Part shown: piece by piece, positions 20,053 to 31,354 of the stretch | Numbering within the stretch: position 1 is the stretch's first letter | Layout of the letters: each line of letters starts with the position of its first letter | Source: Azolla pinnata | Taxonomy: Eukaryota > Streptophyta > Polypodiopsida > Salviniales > Salviniaceae | Length of the DNA: 31,354 nt | Direction of reading: 5' to 3' | NCBI GenBank assembly: GCA_037176905.1 | Contig: JBBBWG010000704.1 | Coordinates: 5,719-37,072 of the forward strand | Translations under genes and position numbers: made by a program | The notes under the pieces: model-generated | Seen by the model: only the letters and a program-made list of their open reading frames with translations | Told to the model about the DNA's origin: nothing | Database searches by the model: none

Positions 20053-23000
20053 CTCAGAAAGAAAACACCCTAAAATTTTCTCTTCATCTTCCCCAAATGT
20101 TCATTGTTTCTCGGTACCGCAATGCGGCCCTCGTTCCTAACTCTCCGAAATGTGAAAGTGGGATGCTTTTACCATTGAGTCGCTCAAAACAGCTCATACA
20201 TTTGAATAGAAGAAGATGTGTTGGCCATCTCATTGCTCAATTAGAATAACAATCTCTCCTCTAGGGGGGTTTAACCAGATGATAATTGGAAACCACAAAA
20301 ACCTCAGTGCGGCTATTGACTTGCAGAAGACCATTCGTGAATAATCGCATATATTGTGTAGATGTGTTTGGGTTTATGTATTTCAATTTCAAGCATTTGT
20401 TATACTCTTTTCACGGAAGGTTGGAAAGATGGAATGCATTTGTTAAGTAGTCCAGGTGACGTGTTAAGAAATTGCAACGATGGAATGCATTTGTTGACAA
20501 GGAAGAGCACGAGGAGTCAGAACAATGGAATGTTACGAGTTAAGAACTTTGAACGCCAATGATATGAATCGTAATATAGGCACGTGAAGAAGTTAGAACA
20601 TTTGAATGAGCTAGGTATGAAGCTTGAATGATAAAATCGACAGGTTTAGATGTTTAAAGAAAGGACTAAGTTCGAAAAAGAAGCTGGAACAATTCAATGA
20701 AGAATGGAGCAGTTGTGTCGGGAAGCTAAGACAATAGTATATTCCAAAATACAAGTTGAAAGACTAGAATAAATGAATTACGAGATAAAAATAAACATGA
20801 CAGAACAATGGAGTGGATTTTAGGACATAGTCATGTAAGCGATGACAATTATGCAGTAGACATGTTTAAGAAGGTATCAACAAAAATTTAGGAAATGGAT
20901 GAATAGTTTTAAGAAAAACATAGGATTTTTAAGCTGATGTCGTTAGAAGATTGGGTTATCGTTTCTCTGTAGGCTGGCTTATTAGCTGATATGATATGTA
21001 CTGTCATCTTATCTTGGTCAACTGTAAGAAGACAGAAACACAACCATGTTTGGAAGATATGAATGAATTCCATGGAGGCTGATTTGTCCAATCAATGGTC
21101 AGTAGCAGCTTTTCCAAGTTAATCGACAAGATACTGAACAAGTTTTGATAATGCTATAGTTGTAAACTCCATATTTGAAAAGGGATATTTTTTTTGCAAT
21201 GAAAAATGGTTACACTTTTCCTGCATATGGAAGGATCGAGAATACAAGACAGAACTTTTCAATTATTAAGCCGAGCAAAATGAAATAGAACCTCTTGATG
21301 TTAAGGCATGACATTGCTGTAACGTAATATAAGACTAACATATTAGTCATATGTAAGAATCGACACTCCTCAAGCAACTGTGTTTTCGATGTTATGAATG
21401 CTTTTTTTTTCTGCTGTGGAAATTTGGCGTTCTTTTCATGATGAACTAGTCTGCAAGTATAATTTCAATGTTGTGAATGATTTATTTTTTTATGCTGTGG
21501 CAAATTGCCACTGTTTTTATGATGAACTAGTCCTTTACTCTAACGCTAACACTAGCATGTTGTATGTGTCATTGATCCAGGTACTGGGCCACAGCTTCTT
21601 GTGTTCGATATGGGTTCTTATCAACTACTCTTGTCCTCCTGCGTCTTTGAAGGTGTTAGGATGCATGGTATTGCTGTGTGCAGCTTTGATCTGGGCTCTT
21701 GGGAGCACGTAGAAGGCTCTGGGGTTTTTACAGTAATTGCTGTTCATGGAGAGAGAACAGTGAAACTTTTCAAATTAATGCTTCAAGAAAAGCTTTTAGA
21801 GGACAAACAAACAGTAGAGTACGCAAAGCTAATTCCATATCAAAAGCTTCCTCGGTTCAGCCATTGGGTTCTTGATGTGCAGTTCTTGAAGGTTCAATGA
21901 TGTCCATTGCCTTCTTGGATCTTATGTGCAGCATTTTGTTTGTTTGTAACGCCTCTATTTAAATACCCAATTTATTTTGTGAGTTTCTGTTTCTAGTTCT
22001 AAACAAAACCTTGATAAATACACACGAAGGTAATAGTACATTTTATTTACAACAACTGTTTCTGATAACTTTGATATTTTGACTTGCCTATATTGTTATT
22101 TAATTTACTGTATTAGATTCTCTTCAAAGTTTACTGGAATGTAAAGTTCCCGGTCTGTTGGCCATATGGAGGATGTTAATATAGTATAGTCCATAATGTC
22201 TCCAGGTTTTTGGTTCCCTTTTTAGTATTTAGGCAGTTGAGCGATTCTGTGCATATGACTGGAGCATCACTGACTTCATAAGAGCATTGTGTTTCAGTTG
22301 AAATTTTGCTACCGTTGTCCCTAAGAGCATTCATTTGTAAGTACGATTTGCTTGATAGGGTTCTGAACGTATTACTGAAACCTTCTTGTTTTTCCCTCTG
22401 TTTTTTTCTTCAATATTGAGCCAAGAATACTATGGGCTTATTAATGTGTGTGCCACTATGAGGTGTTATGTATCAAAATTTTTCGGATATGGAGGAAAGG
22501 AGTTGTTCTTCAATATGATATGAATCCCTTGTTCTAATATTCTGTTGTTGCTTATCGCAGGATAAATGTATGATTGGGGTTAATGGTGCAAACCTAATTG
22601 CGATTGGACTTAGTAATAATGCTGTCTATTTATGGAGTATTTCTAGCTGTGCTTTCATTTACCATGTTCAATGTACAGGTAATCCTCAGTTTCAGACGCT
22701 TCTGTAGAGAAATATGTTTCAACCTTGCCATTAGGGGTTTTATGGGGCGGGTAGTATATTATCATTATTATTATGGAAGCTTAAGTTTGTTCTTGTTCCC
22801 TATTTCTTCTGCTGATGCGGTGATGTCAGAGAAATGCCTTCTATATTCCCTACGATTTTGGGGCCAGAACCCGGGAAACCTTCTTGTTGCTGCGGGTACT
22901 ATCTTTAATGAGGTTGGAATATGTTAAATATTTGCAACTTTGCAAAATGTTTTGCATACTCATCAGTGATATCATATGTTGAGTATGGATAGATTCTTGT

Positions 23001-26000
23001 GTGGAGCTTGGATATACAACTGTCAGGTGCACCGTTTAGAAATGGGAACTCAATTTTCAAAGAAGGCTCTTTTGAGGAGATCGATAAAACAGTTGCACCT
23101 AAGAAAAGATTGAAAGGACATGAAGGCTCTATTTTCCGCATTGCCTGGTCTCAAGATGGAAGACAACTAGCATCAGTTTCAGATGATCGCAGGTCCTCTT
23201 CTTTTCAACAGAAACCAGCTTGTCTTGATCTGAGTTTATTCAATGCTAAATCAATATATTGAAAAGGAAAGATGATTGGTGTCTTGAACATTGCAAAAGC
23301 TCTGTTTGAGTGTTGATGGATTTTCCTTTAGTATGAGAGTTTGGAGCATCAGAGAGGAGCCTATATTGTTAGCTGAACGATCCATGGAAGAACATCATGA
23401 TGGACGTCTGTTTGCAGTCTATGGTCATGCTGGGAGAATCTGGGACTGCCATATTGATCCTAAGGTAGAAGTCTCTTTTTAGAGGTTTGGCCTAGTTGCT
23501 AGCTTAACATTGTTTATAGGCTATTAATAAAGCTTCTCATGTGCAGTTCTTTATATCAGTTAGTGAGGATTGCACATTCCGTGTCTGGAGCCTGGATGGA
23601 CAACCACTTGCAAAAGTTAGTGCTCACATGTACGTTGAGACATCCTGGTTCCTGAAACCTGTTATCTTGATTCTGTGCTTGTGTAAATGCTTAAACAACT
23701 TTTTTCGGTTTTTAGTGGACGGGGTATATGGCGGTGTGTGTATGATTCAGATAACGATTATTTCATAACTGCTGGGGCGGATTCCTCCATAAAAGTTCAT
23801 TTGTTATCCAAGTGGTTATCTGGACCAGATATAAGTGAAGGTGACAAAACTGTGATGGGTCAGACCCCGAAATTGGAGGTCTTCTCTATTGATCTAGAAG
23901 AAGAAGACTCTTTCAGGAGAAATGGGCGGCTGGACAGGTATTTGGTAGATTGATAAAATCATGACTTATAATTTTCATTCATCCTGTACTGGTTATTTTT
24001 CATATCCAGGTCAGCAGCATATACATAAATGATGCTATCCTGATTTATTACTTGATGTTATTTGATCAGCAAAACTGAGTATGTTCGATGTTTATCGCTC
24101 GTTGATCCAACATGCTTGGTTATTGCAACCAATCAAGGCTTGCTGAAATATTTATATATCAGCAAGGAAGGTCAACTGAGTTGGAGTGAAATATATGGGA
24201 ATCAAGATTTGGAGCCAATTTTTTGTTTGGATGTACTTAGGCATAATGGAAAGCTTTGGGGTGATGAACACCATGGCTGCTCTGAAGATTGGATTGTCAT
24301 TGGTGATAGCAAAGGTTTTGTGACTGTAATTTCTGGAAAATGGAACAATGGTCACTTTGACAAAACCTATCTATGTAAATGGTCAGCCGAGGGGGAAAGG
24401 AAACTCCTAGGAGTTTATTGGTCGCAATCCTTAGGACCAAGGTTAGCCTGGAGACTTTTTGGAGTTCCATGTGTTTGGTATTTGGTGTACCTATATGTGG
24501 ATCTGACGAGGAATCTTCTTTATTAGTCATGTCTTTACAGCCAATTCCTGTGGAACTATTTGCATGTGGAATTTGGGGCATCATAGCAACCAGCTAAATC
24601 AGAATCAGAATGCTTGTTTATCAAATGAACTATGTAATCCGGCTAAGAACCATTCTAAAAGCACTTCAGAATTTCCGCCAGTTATACGTTTTCAGTCTTG
24701 TTTTAATGTCCGGATTGTCTGCCTAGATACACAACCGGAAGAGGAGGTAAATTGCGTTTTATCATCATTTCAAATAACCTTTGAGGCCAATTATTGTGCT
24801 ATGATACAATTATCTCCTGTTACAGATTCTTATATGTGGTGATCAACGGGGCAATATTATTGTCTTCTCAGTGCCTTCATTTTCAACCCCAGTAGGCTTG
24901 ACTGGCTCTTTACAACATTCATTTTCAAGCTTTAAAGGTGCACATGGCATATCTACTGTTGCAAGCATTCATGTTGTCGGAAAGAGAAATCAACATCAAA
25001 TGAAAATATGCTCAGTAAGTTATCTCACATTCTGGCATAGCGTGATTGGGTAAACAAGATATGTTTACCTGATGAAATGTAGAAGGCAAATCACATGGAC
25101 ATCCAGTTATGTGACTAAGTATTTCATTTTGGGCCGTATCTCTGAATTTCACTTTTGACCTGCTGCACATGTTTTTGTATGGATAGGATAATGCCATTAA
25201 TATGTCCAATGCCAAACTACATGAAAGATTTATTTGTGCATACATTGTTGGATTTTGTTTTAAGTGTTAACATGTATTTATGAATCAGAAATTGAGTGTG
25301 GTGTGACACCTTAAATCATAAACTACCTGAATATCAGGGACTACATATTGAAACTGTATGTAGATATTTAAACTTCTTTGTATCTTTTCTGCCCTATTAA
25401 TACAAAGCTGTATCTTGTTAAAAAAAAAACAAGGTTTTCAAGGGTTTTTTGAGATACAATGGGTGGCTTAGTTTCATAGGCTATTCAGACTTCCTATAGG
25501 TAAATCAATAGATTATGTCCTTTATTCTTTTTCTAATTACTCTTATTTTGGTCTGTTGTTCTGAAAGACAGGGAATTGATTGGCCCCTTGAAAGATCTTA
25601 ATACATTTTTCTTGCTTTCTTCTGAGATTCTGAAAAGAAATAAACCATATTAAAGGTAATGTTTTATGTTGCTCAATCAGACAGGAAGAGATGGATGCAT
25701 GTGCACATTTGCTGTGGACAAATCTGATGGTAGCATTATCTGCCTACGGGTTGAAAAAGTTCCTACAGTTACTGTGCTTGAAAGTTATACAATAGCACCT
25801 GGGCTAATTAAAAATGCATTAAGAAGGACAATAGTGTCAGGGTTTACAGCAGTAGATTTTCTTATATGCGATTTGTACAGCGATTTTGAGGTAATGACTC
25901 AATAAATATTAGACTTTTGGAGCTTGAGGCTTTGCACTACTGACATGCTATTAGTTATGTTTCATCAATGCTAGTTTTTGTTTCTACAATTGACTTCATT

Positions 26001-29000
26001 ATTTGTGTGATAGATTGTTCGAATTCCTTGTGGGGGCTGGCGAAGGCCACATTCTTATCTTATAGGAGATTTTCCCGAAGTTCAGTACTGTGTTGCATTT
26101 GTAAAGGTAAATTAGATGCATGTCTTGCATATCTGTTATTTTCTCTGTACCGTCATTTGAGTTCTGCAGATTCGCATTGACAGGATGGGGTGATCTATAT
26201 ACATAGGAAGTGGTGTTCTGAAATTACTGCTCCATCCTCTACATCTTTTTTGCCAAGAACCAGTAACTTGTTTTTCTCATCCTTACTTCTTCAATCACAA
26301 TTTCACGGACGAGAAGTTCACGCAGTAAATATTATATCAAGCAGAAGTGAATCTAGAAATAAAACTGGAATCCACCCAGTAAGCTGGATCATAACAGGTG
26401 CTGAGGACGGAGCTGTACGAATAATGAGGTAAGGAGTTGCTGAAAACAGCAAGTTCAAAAAGTTCAAACTGTTCCCCATGAATCAGTGGTTTCAATTTTC
26501 AGGTTTCATACTGACGTTTCTGGGCAGTTTGATGTATCACAAGTTCTAGGAGAGCATGTTGGTGGATCAGCAGTAAGAGCAGTTACTTCCATCACAAGTT
26601 ACTCAGTGCATAATAGGAATGCATTATTGACTGAGGCTGAGGCTAATTCAATTATGCAGCAACCTATTTGTCTTATTATTTCAGTGGGTGCCAAGGAGGT
26701 GTTGACTTCCTGGCTACTTGAGTGGGAAAGCGATATGGACGAATCAGGCCAAACAAGACAAATGCTGTCATCCAGATGGCTCAACACAAAGAGGAATCCA
26801 AGAAAGGGAAAACTGTTGAGAGGGCTACAAACACATTCAAATGATCAACTGGAGAATGAGAGGATAGATCTTGATGAAGATGACCATCGTTACATGGCTG
26901 TGACTGCGTTTTCAGTATTTTTCGCTCAAAGAAGGTGCGGTGAAATGGTTCCTTTTTAAATTACACTACTTGCATATCAGCACAATTACAGGGTACGTAT
27001 AGGAAGGAGAATGTGATGCTGTCCTAGGAATATTTTGTTAGTTAACTTCAAAATGGAATCAGTGATGTCTCCATAGGGAGAATGTAAACATGTGAGATTT
27101 TCTTAGACACTTATAGCTAATTGAATATACCATGGAAGCCAATTGAAGTTATTTCCTGAATGTAGATCCCAGATGTGAGATATGGTTGTGAAGATCAGAT
27201 CCCTATACGATGTTATCATCTCTGGGGATTTGTCATCACATGTGTGACTTAGTATGGACATTGTTATACCAGAACAAATTGTTTTCAGTCTACGGCAATT
27301 CTGATGGTGGAATGGATTCTCGCATGCAGGTGTCAGACGTGCTTTGCTGTAACTGCAAGCTCAAATGCTACGCTTTCACTTCATGCATTCGATCTGTTGG
27401 AAGGAAACTGGTTAGACATCTGTTTCGTTGATCTGGTCTTGAAAGTAGTGTGTTCCTGAAAAGATCTGATTATGCATTTCTCGTAGGGTTGAGATTGCCA
27501 TCTTACACTATCACAAGGCTCCTGTACTTTCTTTGCAACACCTCGTGATTCCTGAATGCAACCTAGGTGTGTGGGGTATCCTCATGTCAAGTGTTAAGAT
27601 TAAGGATGTATCCAAATTCGTAATACGATTTTTTTCTTTCCTGTGGTCAATGCAGGTCATTCATCATCAAACATGTATATTGTGTTTAGTGGAGCAACAG
27701 ATGGGAGCATTGTGCTATGGAATCTCACAAATATTGTTTCAGAATTTTGTTGTAAAGAACTTAGCAAAGGAAATAAAAAGGTATATCGACCTCCCAGTGG
27801 GCGAGGCAGTCAAGGCGGTCGGCAGCGCTGGAAGAGATCTAATGTTAAAGCAGAGGAGGACAAGAAAGAAAGATCTGAAGGAGAAGCTGAGGTATCAGTC
27901 ACCGTAGAAACATTGAAGAATGACATTGCTAGTATAGACCTTAATGTTGATCGAGGGTCAGGAGCCTTATCAAGCAATGGTACAGTTCATGTAGAAGAGG
28001 ACTTGCCTTACCTTTACACATTGACCCCTGAGTTTGTGCTGTCAAACGTGCATCAATCTGGTGTCAACTCGTTGTCAGTAAGCACTCTGAAAAGTGAGAC
28101 CGGTGACATGCGGGTGGCAGTAGTAAGCGGCGGTGATGATCAAGCCCTACATGTAGCCACCTTTGTGATTGACAAGTCCACGAATGTGCCATTGCTAAAT
28201 TGTTGTAGTAAAGGACTGATGGTATCAGCACATAGTTCAGCTGTAAAAGGTATGTTCTGTTTGCAAAAACCGAGGCCTCAATCAGTGAGTTGGGCTGGGA
28301 ACTTACGCATAAAAGATTTATTAACAATCGTTGGGTTGTTATGCAGGTGTATGGACTGATGGATCTCTAGTTTTTAGTACCGGGCTGGATCAGAGACTTA
28401 GATGTTGGAATCTCGAGATCTCGGAGCAACATTGTTCTCTTGTGGAGCTCGCTCACTCTGTTATAAATGTACCGGAGCCTGCAGCACTGCATGTGGAGTT
28501 CTTCAATAGGTAATGAATGATCAGAAAATGTAGTTCCAATTGTAGGATACCTATCAAGCTATAGAAAAACCCAAAACTTTTAAGTCCATCTCTCTTTGAA
28601 TAGCTATGGTTTTCTTCAAAATTTTAGCCAGAGTTCTTACCCTGAATGATAAATTTGAGGCTGATATTGTAAAAAAACATTTGTGAAAAAAGAGTTTCAT
28701 AAGATGACCTCCAATCAACAACCAACCATACTTAATATGTGTACATACATCTATATTTTGTAAAGACATAATGTTTCAGGCATCTTACTTGACAAGGAGT
28801 TCTAGATCTGGCATATCATCACATACCTATCTCACTCTAACCAGGATTCTCACCACATATATAAGCATGTGTGTATATTTTTTCGTGTGGTGATAATCCT
28901 GCTTGGACTGAGATAGGTATGTGATGATTAAGATAACTCTCATCTTTGAAACAAATCAAATAAGGTTTCTTTTTATGTATATATTTATTTCCTACATAGT

Positions 29001-29283
29001 GTGATGAATGTACATATGTACATCTATATCTGTATATACACGAACGCATGCATGCATACATACATACACTCATACACCTGTATATATATTCATTTCAAGT
29101 GTGTCCATGCCTAAAAATATCTTTTTTTATGAGCAATATCTAGTTATGGTTTGTCCGAGGTAATGTTGATGAGCTATTGATATCTTTTTTCATCTCATTT
29201 GTGTATTCTTCTGCATCAGGAGGAATTACAGGATTGCAGTGGTTGGTCGAGGGCTTCAGGTTTTCGAGGTAAGAGGAGGTTGA
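19880..29283 (+). CDS. WDR6/Trm734-type WD40 repeat protein
   Basis: Exons: 19880-20006, 21581-21891, 22561-22678, 22830-22912, 22993-23192, 23332-23464, 23547-23629, 23716-23937, 24070-24441, 24527-24746, 24826-25014, 25681-25890, 26014-26106, 26184-26428, 26503-26934, 27330-27410, 27487-27566, 27656-28249, 28347-28509, 29220-29283. The sum is 4020 nt, 1339 aa, similar to the roughly 1300-aa plant WDR6 proteins. Seen: NGPYKGDISALCIL near the start, many WD40 blades (GHEGSIFRIAWS, ISVSEDCTFRVWSLDG, TAGADSSIKVH, SGATDGSIVLWNLT, FSTGLDQRLRCWNLE), the family signature HIGRGIWRC (about 350-358) made by splicing exon 7 to 8, and GRGSQGGR (about 1115). The donor at 27410 was preferred over one at 27444 because only it keeps the frame and gives the conserved W-x3-A-x-L spacing. 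Family knowledge: WDR6/Trm734 partners FTSJ1/Trm7 for 2'-O-methylation of tRNA position 34. GAG|GTAAGA close to the stop is donor-like, so a further exon is possible. Confidence 0.93.
20014..20049. repeat. (TC)n microsatellite at the start of WDR6-type intron 1
   Basis: About 18 TC units beginning 8 bases after the exon 1 donor. The rest of intron 1 (20050-21580) is AT-rich with decayed short repeats: GATGGAATGCATTTGTT occurs near 20428 and again near 20478, and a 79-bp duplication with ATGAACTAGTC spans about 21389-21535. Confidence 0.9.
28815..28928. repeat. Near-perfect foldback (43-bp arms) in the last WDR6-type intron
   Basis: The left arm at 28815-28857 and right arm at 28886-28928 are reverse complements apart from four positions, one of which would be a G-U pair in the sense RNA. 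The spacer is 28 bases. Both arms carry the words CATCACATACCTATCTCA and CAGGATT. It lies inside intron 28510-29219 in an otherwise AT-rich context. It could be a small foldback transposable element (MITE remnant) or a microRNA-precursor-like hairpin; the sequence alone does not decide. Confidence 0.85.
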
Positions 29284-29560
29284 TCGTGTTCTTCGATCCA
29301 TGGAAACCGAGTCAGTTTCTTACGATTCTTTGGTTTGGAAACATCCCATTCAATTCCTGGGAGAGCGAAGAAAAAAACTCTGATGCGAATTCGTGCCAAA
29401 GCTGCAAAGTCTTGTTAAATCTGCTCAAAACCATTTGGTAGATCAAATATTTGAGGTCTATAATAGTGGCTGATGCTGGTGGAGGCAATGCAGTCATAAT
29501 ATATTGTTCTTCGCGTAGAATGCCATCGGCTTGTTTCAACTTGTCATTACGTTGCTCCTT
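29284..29560 (+). other. 3' flank / probable 3' UTR of the WDR6-type gene
   Basis: No coding frame recognised. It lies between the stop codon and the downstream minisatellite. Confidence 0.45.
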
Positions 29561-30255
29561 TGAAATTAACTGATCCAGAAGATGGCTAGCAAAGAAATTT
29601 TGCCCTTTAGAAATTGAACGGATTCAGAAGATGGTTAGCAAAGAAATTCTGTTTCTCCCATTTTGCCCTCGCAAAATCATTGGCTCTTTGAAATTAACCG
29701 ATTCAGAAGATGGCTGGCAAAGAAATTTTGCCCTTTTGAAATTAAACTGATTCAGAAGATGGTTAGCAAAGAAATTTTGTTTCTCCCATTTTGCCCTCGC
29801 AAATCCATTGGCTCTTTGAAATTAACCGATTCAGAAGATGGCTGGCAAAGAATTTTTGCCCTTTGGGAAATTAACTGATTCAGAAGATGGCTAGCAAAGA
29901 AATTTTGCCCTTTTGCAATTAAACTGATTCAGAAGATGGTTAGCAAAGAAAATTTGTTTCTCCCATTCTGCCCCTCACAAAAATCATCAGCTCTTTGAAA
30001 TTAATTGATTCAGAAGATGGCTAACAAAGAAATTTTGCCCTTTTGAAATCAAACTGATTCGGAAGATGGTTAGCAAAGAAATTTTTTGTTTCTCCCATTT
30101 TGCCCTTGCAAAAATCATCAGCTCTTTGAAATGAACTGATTCAGAAGGTGGCTAGCAAAGAAATTTTGCTGTTTTGAAATTAAACTGCTTCAGAAGATGG
30201 TTAGCAAAGAAACTTTGTTTCTCCAAATTTGCTCTCTGCAAAATCATTGGCTCTT
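29561..30255. repeat. 49/79-bp alternating (higher-order) minisatellite
   Basis: The anchor CAGAAGATGG (with minor variants) occurs at 29576, 29625, 29704, 29753, 29832, 29881, 29930, 30011, 30060, 30142 and 30191. The spacings are 49, 79, 49, 79, 49, 49, 81, 49, 82, 49. The short unit is about 49 bp (GATTCAGAAGATGGCTAGCA then AAGAAATTTTGCCC and TTTGAAATTAAC). The long unit is the same with about 30 extra bases (TTTCTCCCATTTTGCCCTCG, CAAAATCAT, TGGCTC). The basic period is thus about 128-131 bp with one extra short unit at 29832-29881. It is probably downstream of, or within, the WDR6-type 3' UTR. Confidence 0.95.
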
Positions 30256-30991
30256 TTGCTACCACTATGTATGTAGCTTGGATTATTACATGTCAGGATT
30301 GCAAGAAGCCTAAATGGGCCCCACCAAAAAGAGCTCTAATTGGAGAACAGTGCCAGGTTTAGGGCATTGATCATCCAAAGGCAAAGTCTCGAGGAACTTG
30401 GGAACAACGCTTGGTGAAAATCTCGCTCGGGCGTGAGAAATGACACGAGGAGGAAAGTAAGCATTCAGTACAAAGGCCATAGCTAGTCGTCGACATGGCT
30501 GATTTGTAAGAGAAACAAGTCTGCAATATGTGCGAATGCTTGCACTGGAGAATGGTAAAAGCAGCCAAGTCCGCAGCAGACGTGCGGCAGTGATTTGCGC
30601 TGAGAAGGAATGGGATCGAAACACCCGAGAACTGCTCGGTGTGGAGGAGCTGCTGCTGTCTGTCGATCGCACGGGTTTCGGCCGAAGTTCTGTTTCGATC
30701 GAATCGTTGGTACAACTTTGGGAGTCATCGATCGCTCGCTCGATCGATCGATCGATCGATCGGGCAAACGCTGGAGAAGTGTCGACGACCGTAAACAGCG
30801 CGACAGCGACATCGCGTCGGTCAAAGTCGGGGATGGGGGCGGGGCTGACAACAACGATCCCGAAGATTCAGCGTCGCGAAGCAAGTTCTGGATCGCGTGC
30901 AAGTGGACGCAGTAGGACCATGAGTTCATCCAATGGGGGATATCTTGTAAGGATGCATGTGTGGTGCATAGAAAACCCATGAGCTATGTGA
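30256..30991. other. Unassigned sequence with a (TCGA)n microsatellite
   Basis: Higher GC than its surroundings. Overlapping open frames on both strands (up to 165 codons, 30310-30982) show no domain I recognise and contradict one another, so no gene is called. A (TCGA)n run occupies 30728-30762. This could be the 5' or 3' end of a gene beyond the window. Confidence 0.4.
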
Positions 30992-31354
30992 ATGCATGCA
31001 TGCATGTGTGTGTATGTATGTATGTATGTATGTATGTATGTATGTATGTATGTATGTGTGTGTGTGTGCATGTGTGTATGTATGTATGTATGTATGTATG
31101 CATGTGTGTGTGCATGTGTGTATGTATGTATGTGTGCATGCGTGCACGCATATGCGTGTCGGTTATGCATGCATGCATGCATGCATGTGTGGGTGTCTAT
31201 GCATGTATGCATGCATGTGTGGGTGTCTATGCATGTATGCATGCATGCTTGTATCAATATGCGTGTGCGTGTATGCATTTATGCATGCATGCATGCATGT
31301 ATGCGCGGGTGTCTATGTATGCATGCATGCATGCTTGTATCAATATGCGCGCGC
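30992..31354. repeat. (TGTA)n/(TGCA)n compound microsatellite, runs off the window
   Basis: TGTA and TGCA tetranucleotide runs with a longer sub-repeat containing GTGTGGGTGTCTATGCATG (about 31186-31245 and again near 31305) and CTTGTATCAATATGCG (about 31250 and 31335). Alternating purine-pyrimidine throughout. Same family as the repeat at 1001-1226. Confidence 0.95.

Noticed and set aside
27411..27444. Longer version of WDR6-type exon 16 ending at 27444
   Set aside because: Phase 0 at that donor meets the next acceptor with an immediate stop; the donor after 27410 restores frame and conserved residues.
29576..30240. Possible CRISPR-like array
   Set aside because: Units are adjacent copies with 49/79 alternation and no unique spacers, and the host is a plant nuclear genome.
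30310..30982. Overlapping ORFs of 114-165 codons on both strands
   Set aside because: They contradict each other and show no domain; the openness is partly due to high GC and the TCGA repeat.

Overview
The window reads as nuclear DNA of a land plant. It holds four protein-coding genes with plant-type architecture (GT-AG introns, plant-specific families), abundant microsatellites, telomere-type CCCTAAA motifs and one 10-base assembly gap. The wording of the PPR protein (KACGSIG, LGACQKW and FDHAKQMDEHDATTYV-like segments near the end) resembles PPR proteins of ferns. I therefore favour a fern or another seed-free vascular plant, at about 0.6 confidence. No bacterial, viral or organellar genes were recognised.

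Layout, left to right. (1) 1-2466: a weak minus-strand ORF, an (AG)n tract, a TGTATG/TGCA-type repeat and a 1.1-kb CAC/CAT trinucleotide array that ends about 160 bases before the next gene. (2) 2467-6650, plus strand: a five-exon U-box/armadillo-repeat E3 ubiquitin ligase (PUB13/14 type, 674 residues). (3) 6651-8231: spacer with a degenerate tandem repeat of about 190-250 bp. (4) 8232-10112, plus strand: an intronless PLS-class pentatricopeptide repeat protein (626 residues) that stops just inside its E region. (5) 10113-11309: spacer with a degenerate repeat of about 145 bp. (6) 11310-16515, minus strand: a 16-exon plant casein-kinase-1-like nuclear kinase (MUT9-like/PPK family, 871 residues). 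(7) 16516-19879: the shared upstream region of two divergent genes. It carries twelve copies of a 93-bp repeat bearing telobox/telomere-like motifs, then GAA tracts, a long G run and the N gap. (8) 19880-29283, plus strand: a 20-exon WDR6/Trm734-type WD40 protein (1339 residues), with a 43-bp-arm foldback in its last intron. (9) 29284-31354: a strikingly regular 49/79-bp alternating minisatellite, an unassigned stretch, and a (TGTA)n/(TGCA)n repeat running off the window.

The three intron-containing models were assembled by hand. Every exon junction is GT-AG, phases agree throughout, and the summed coding lengths (2025, 2616 and 4020 nt) are all divisible by three. This is strong internal support. 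The genes look like independent housekeeping or regulatory loci: protein ubiquitination, organelle RNA processing, chromatin/light-signalling kinase, and tRNA 2'-O-methylation. I see no operon-like or defence-like system.

The most unusual content is non-coding. Each gap between genes carries its own unrelated tandem array. The best candidates for biological function are the telobox array upstream of the kinase and the intronic foldback in the WDR6-type gene.
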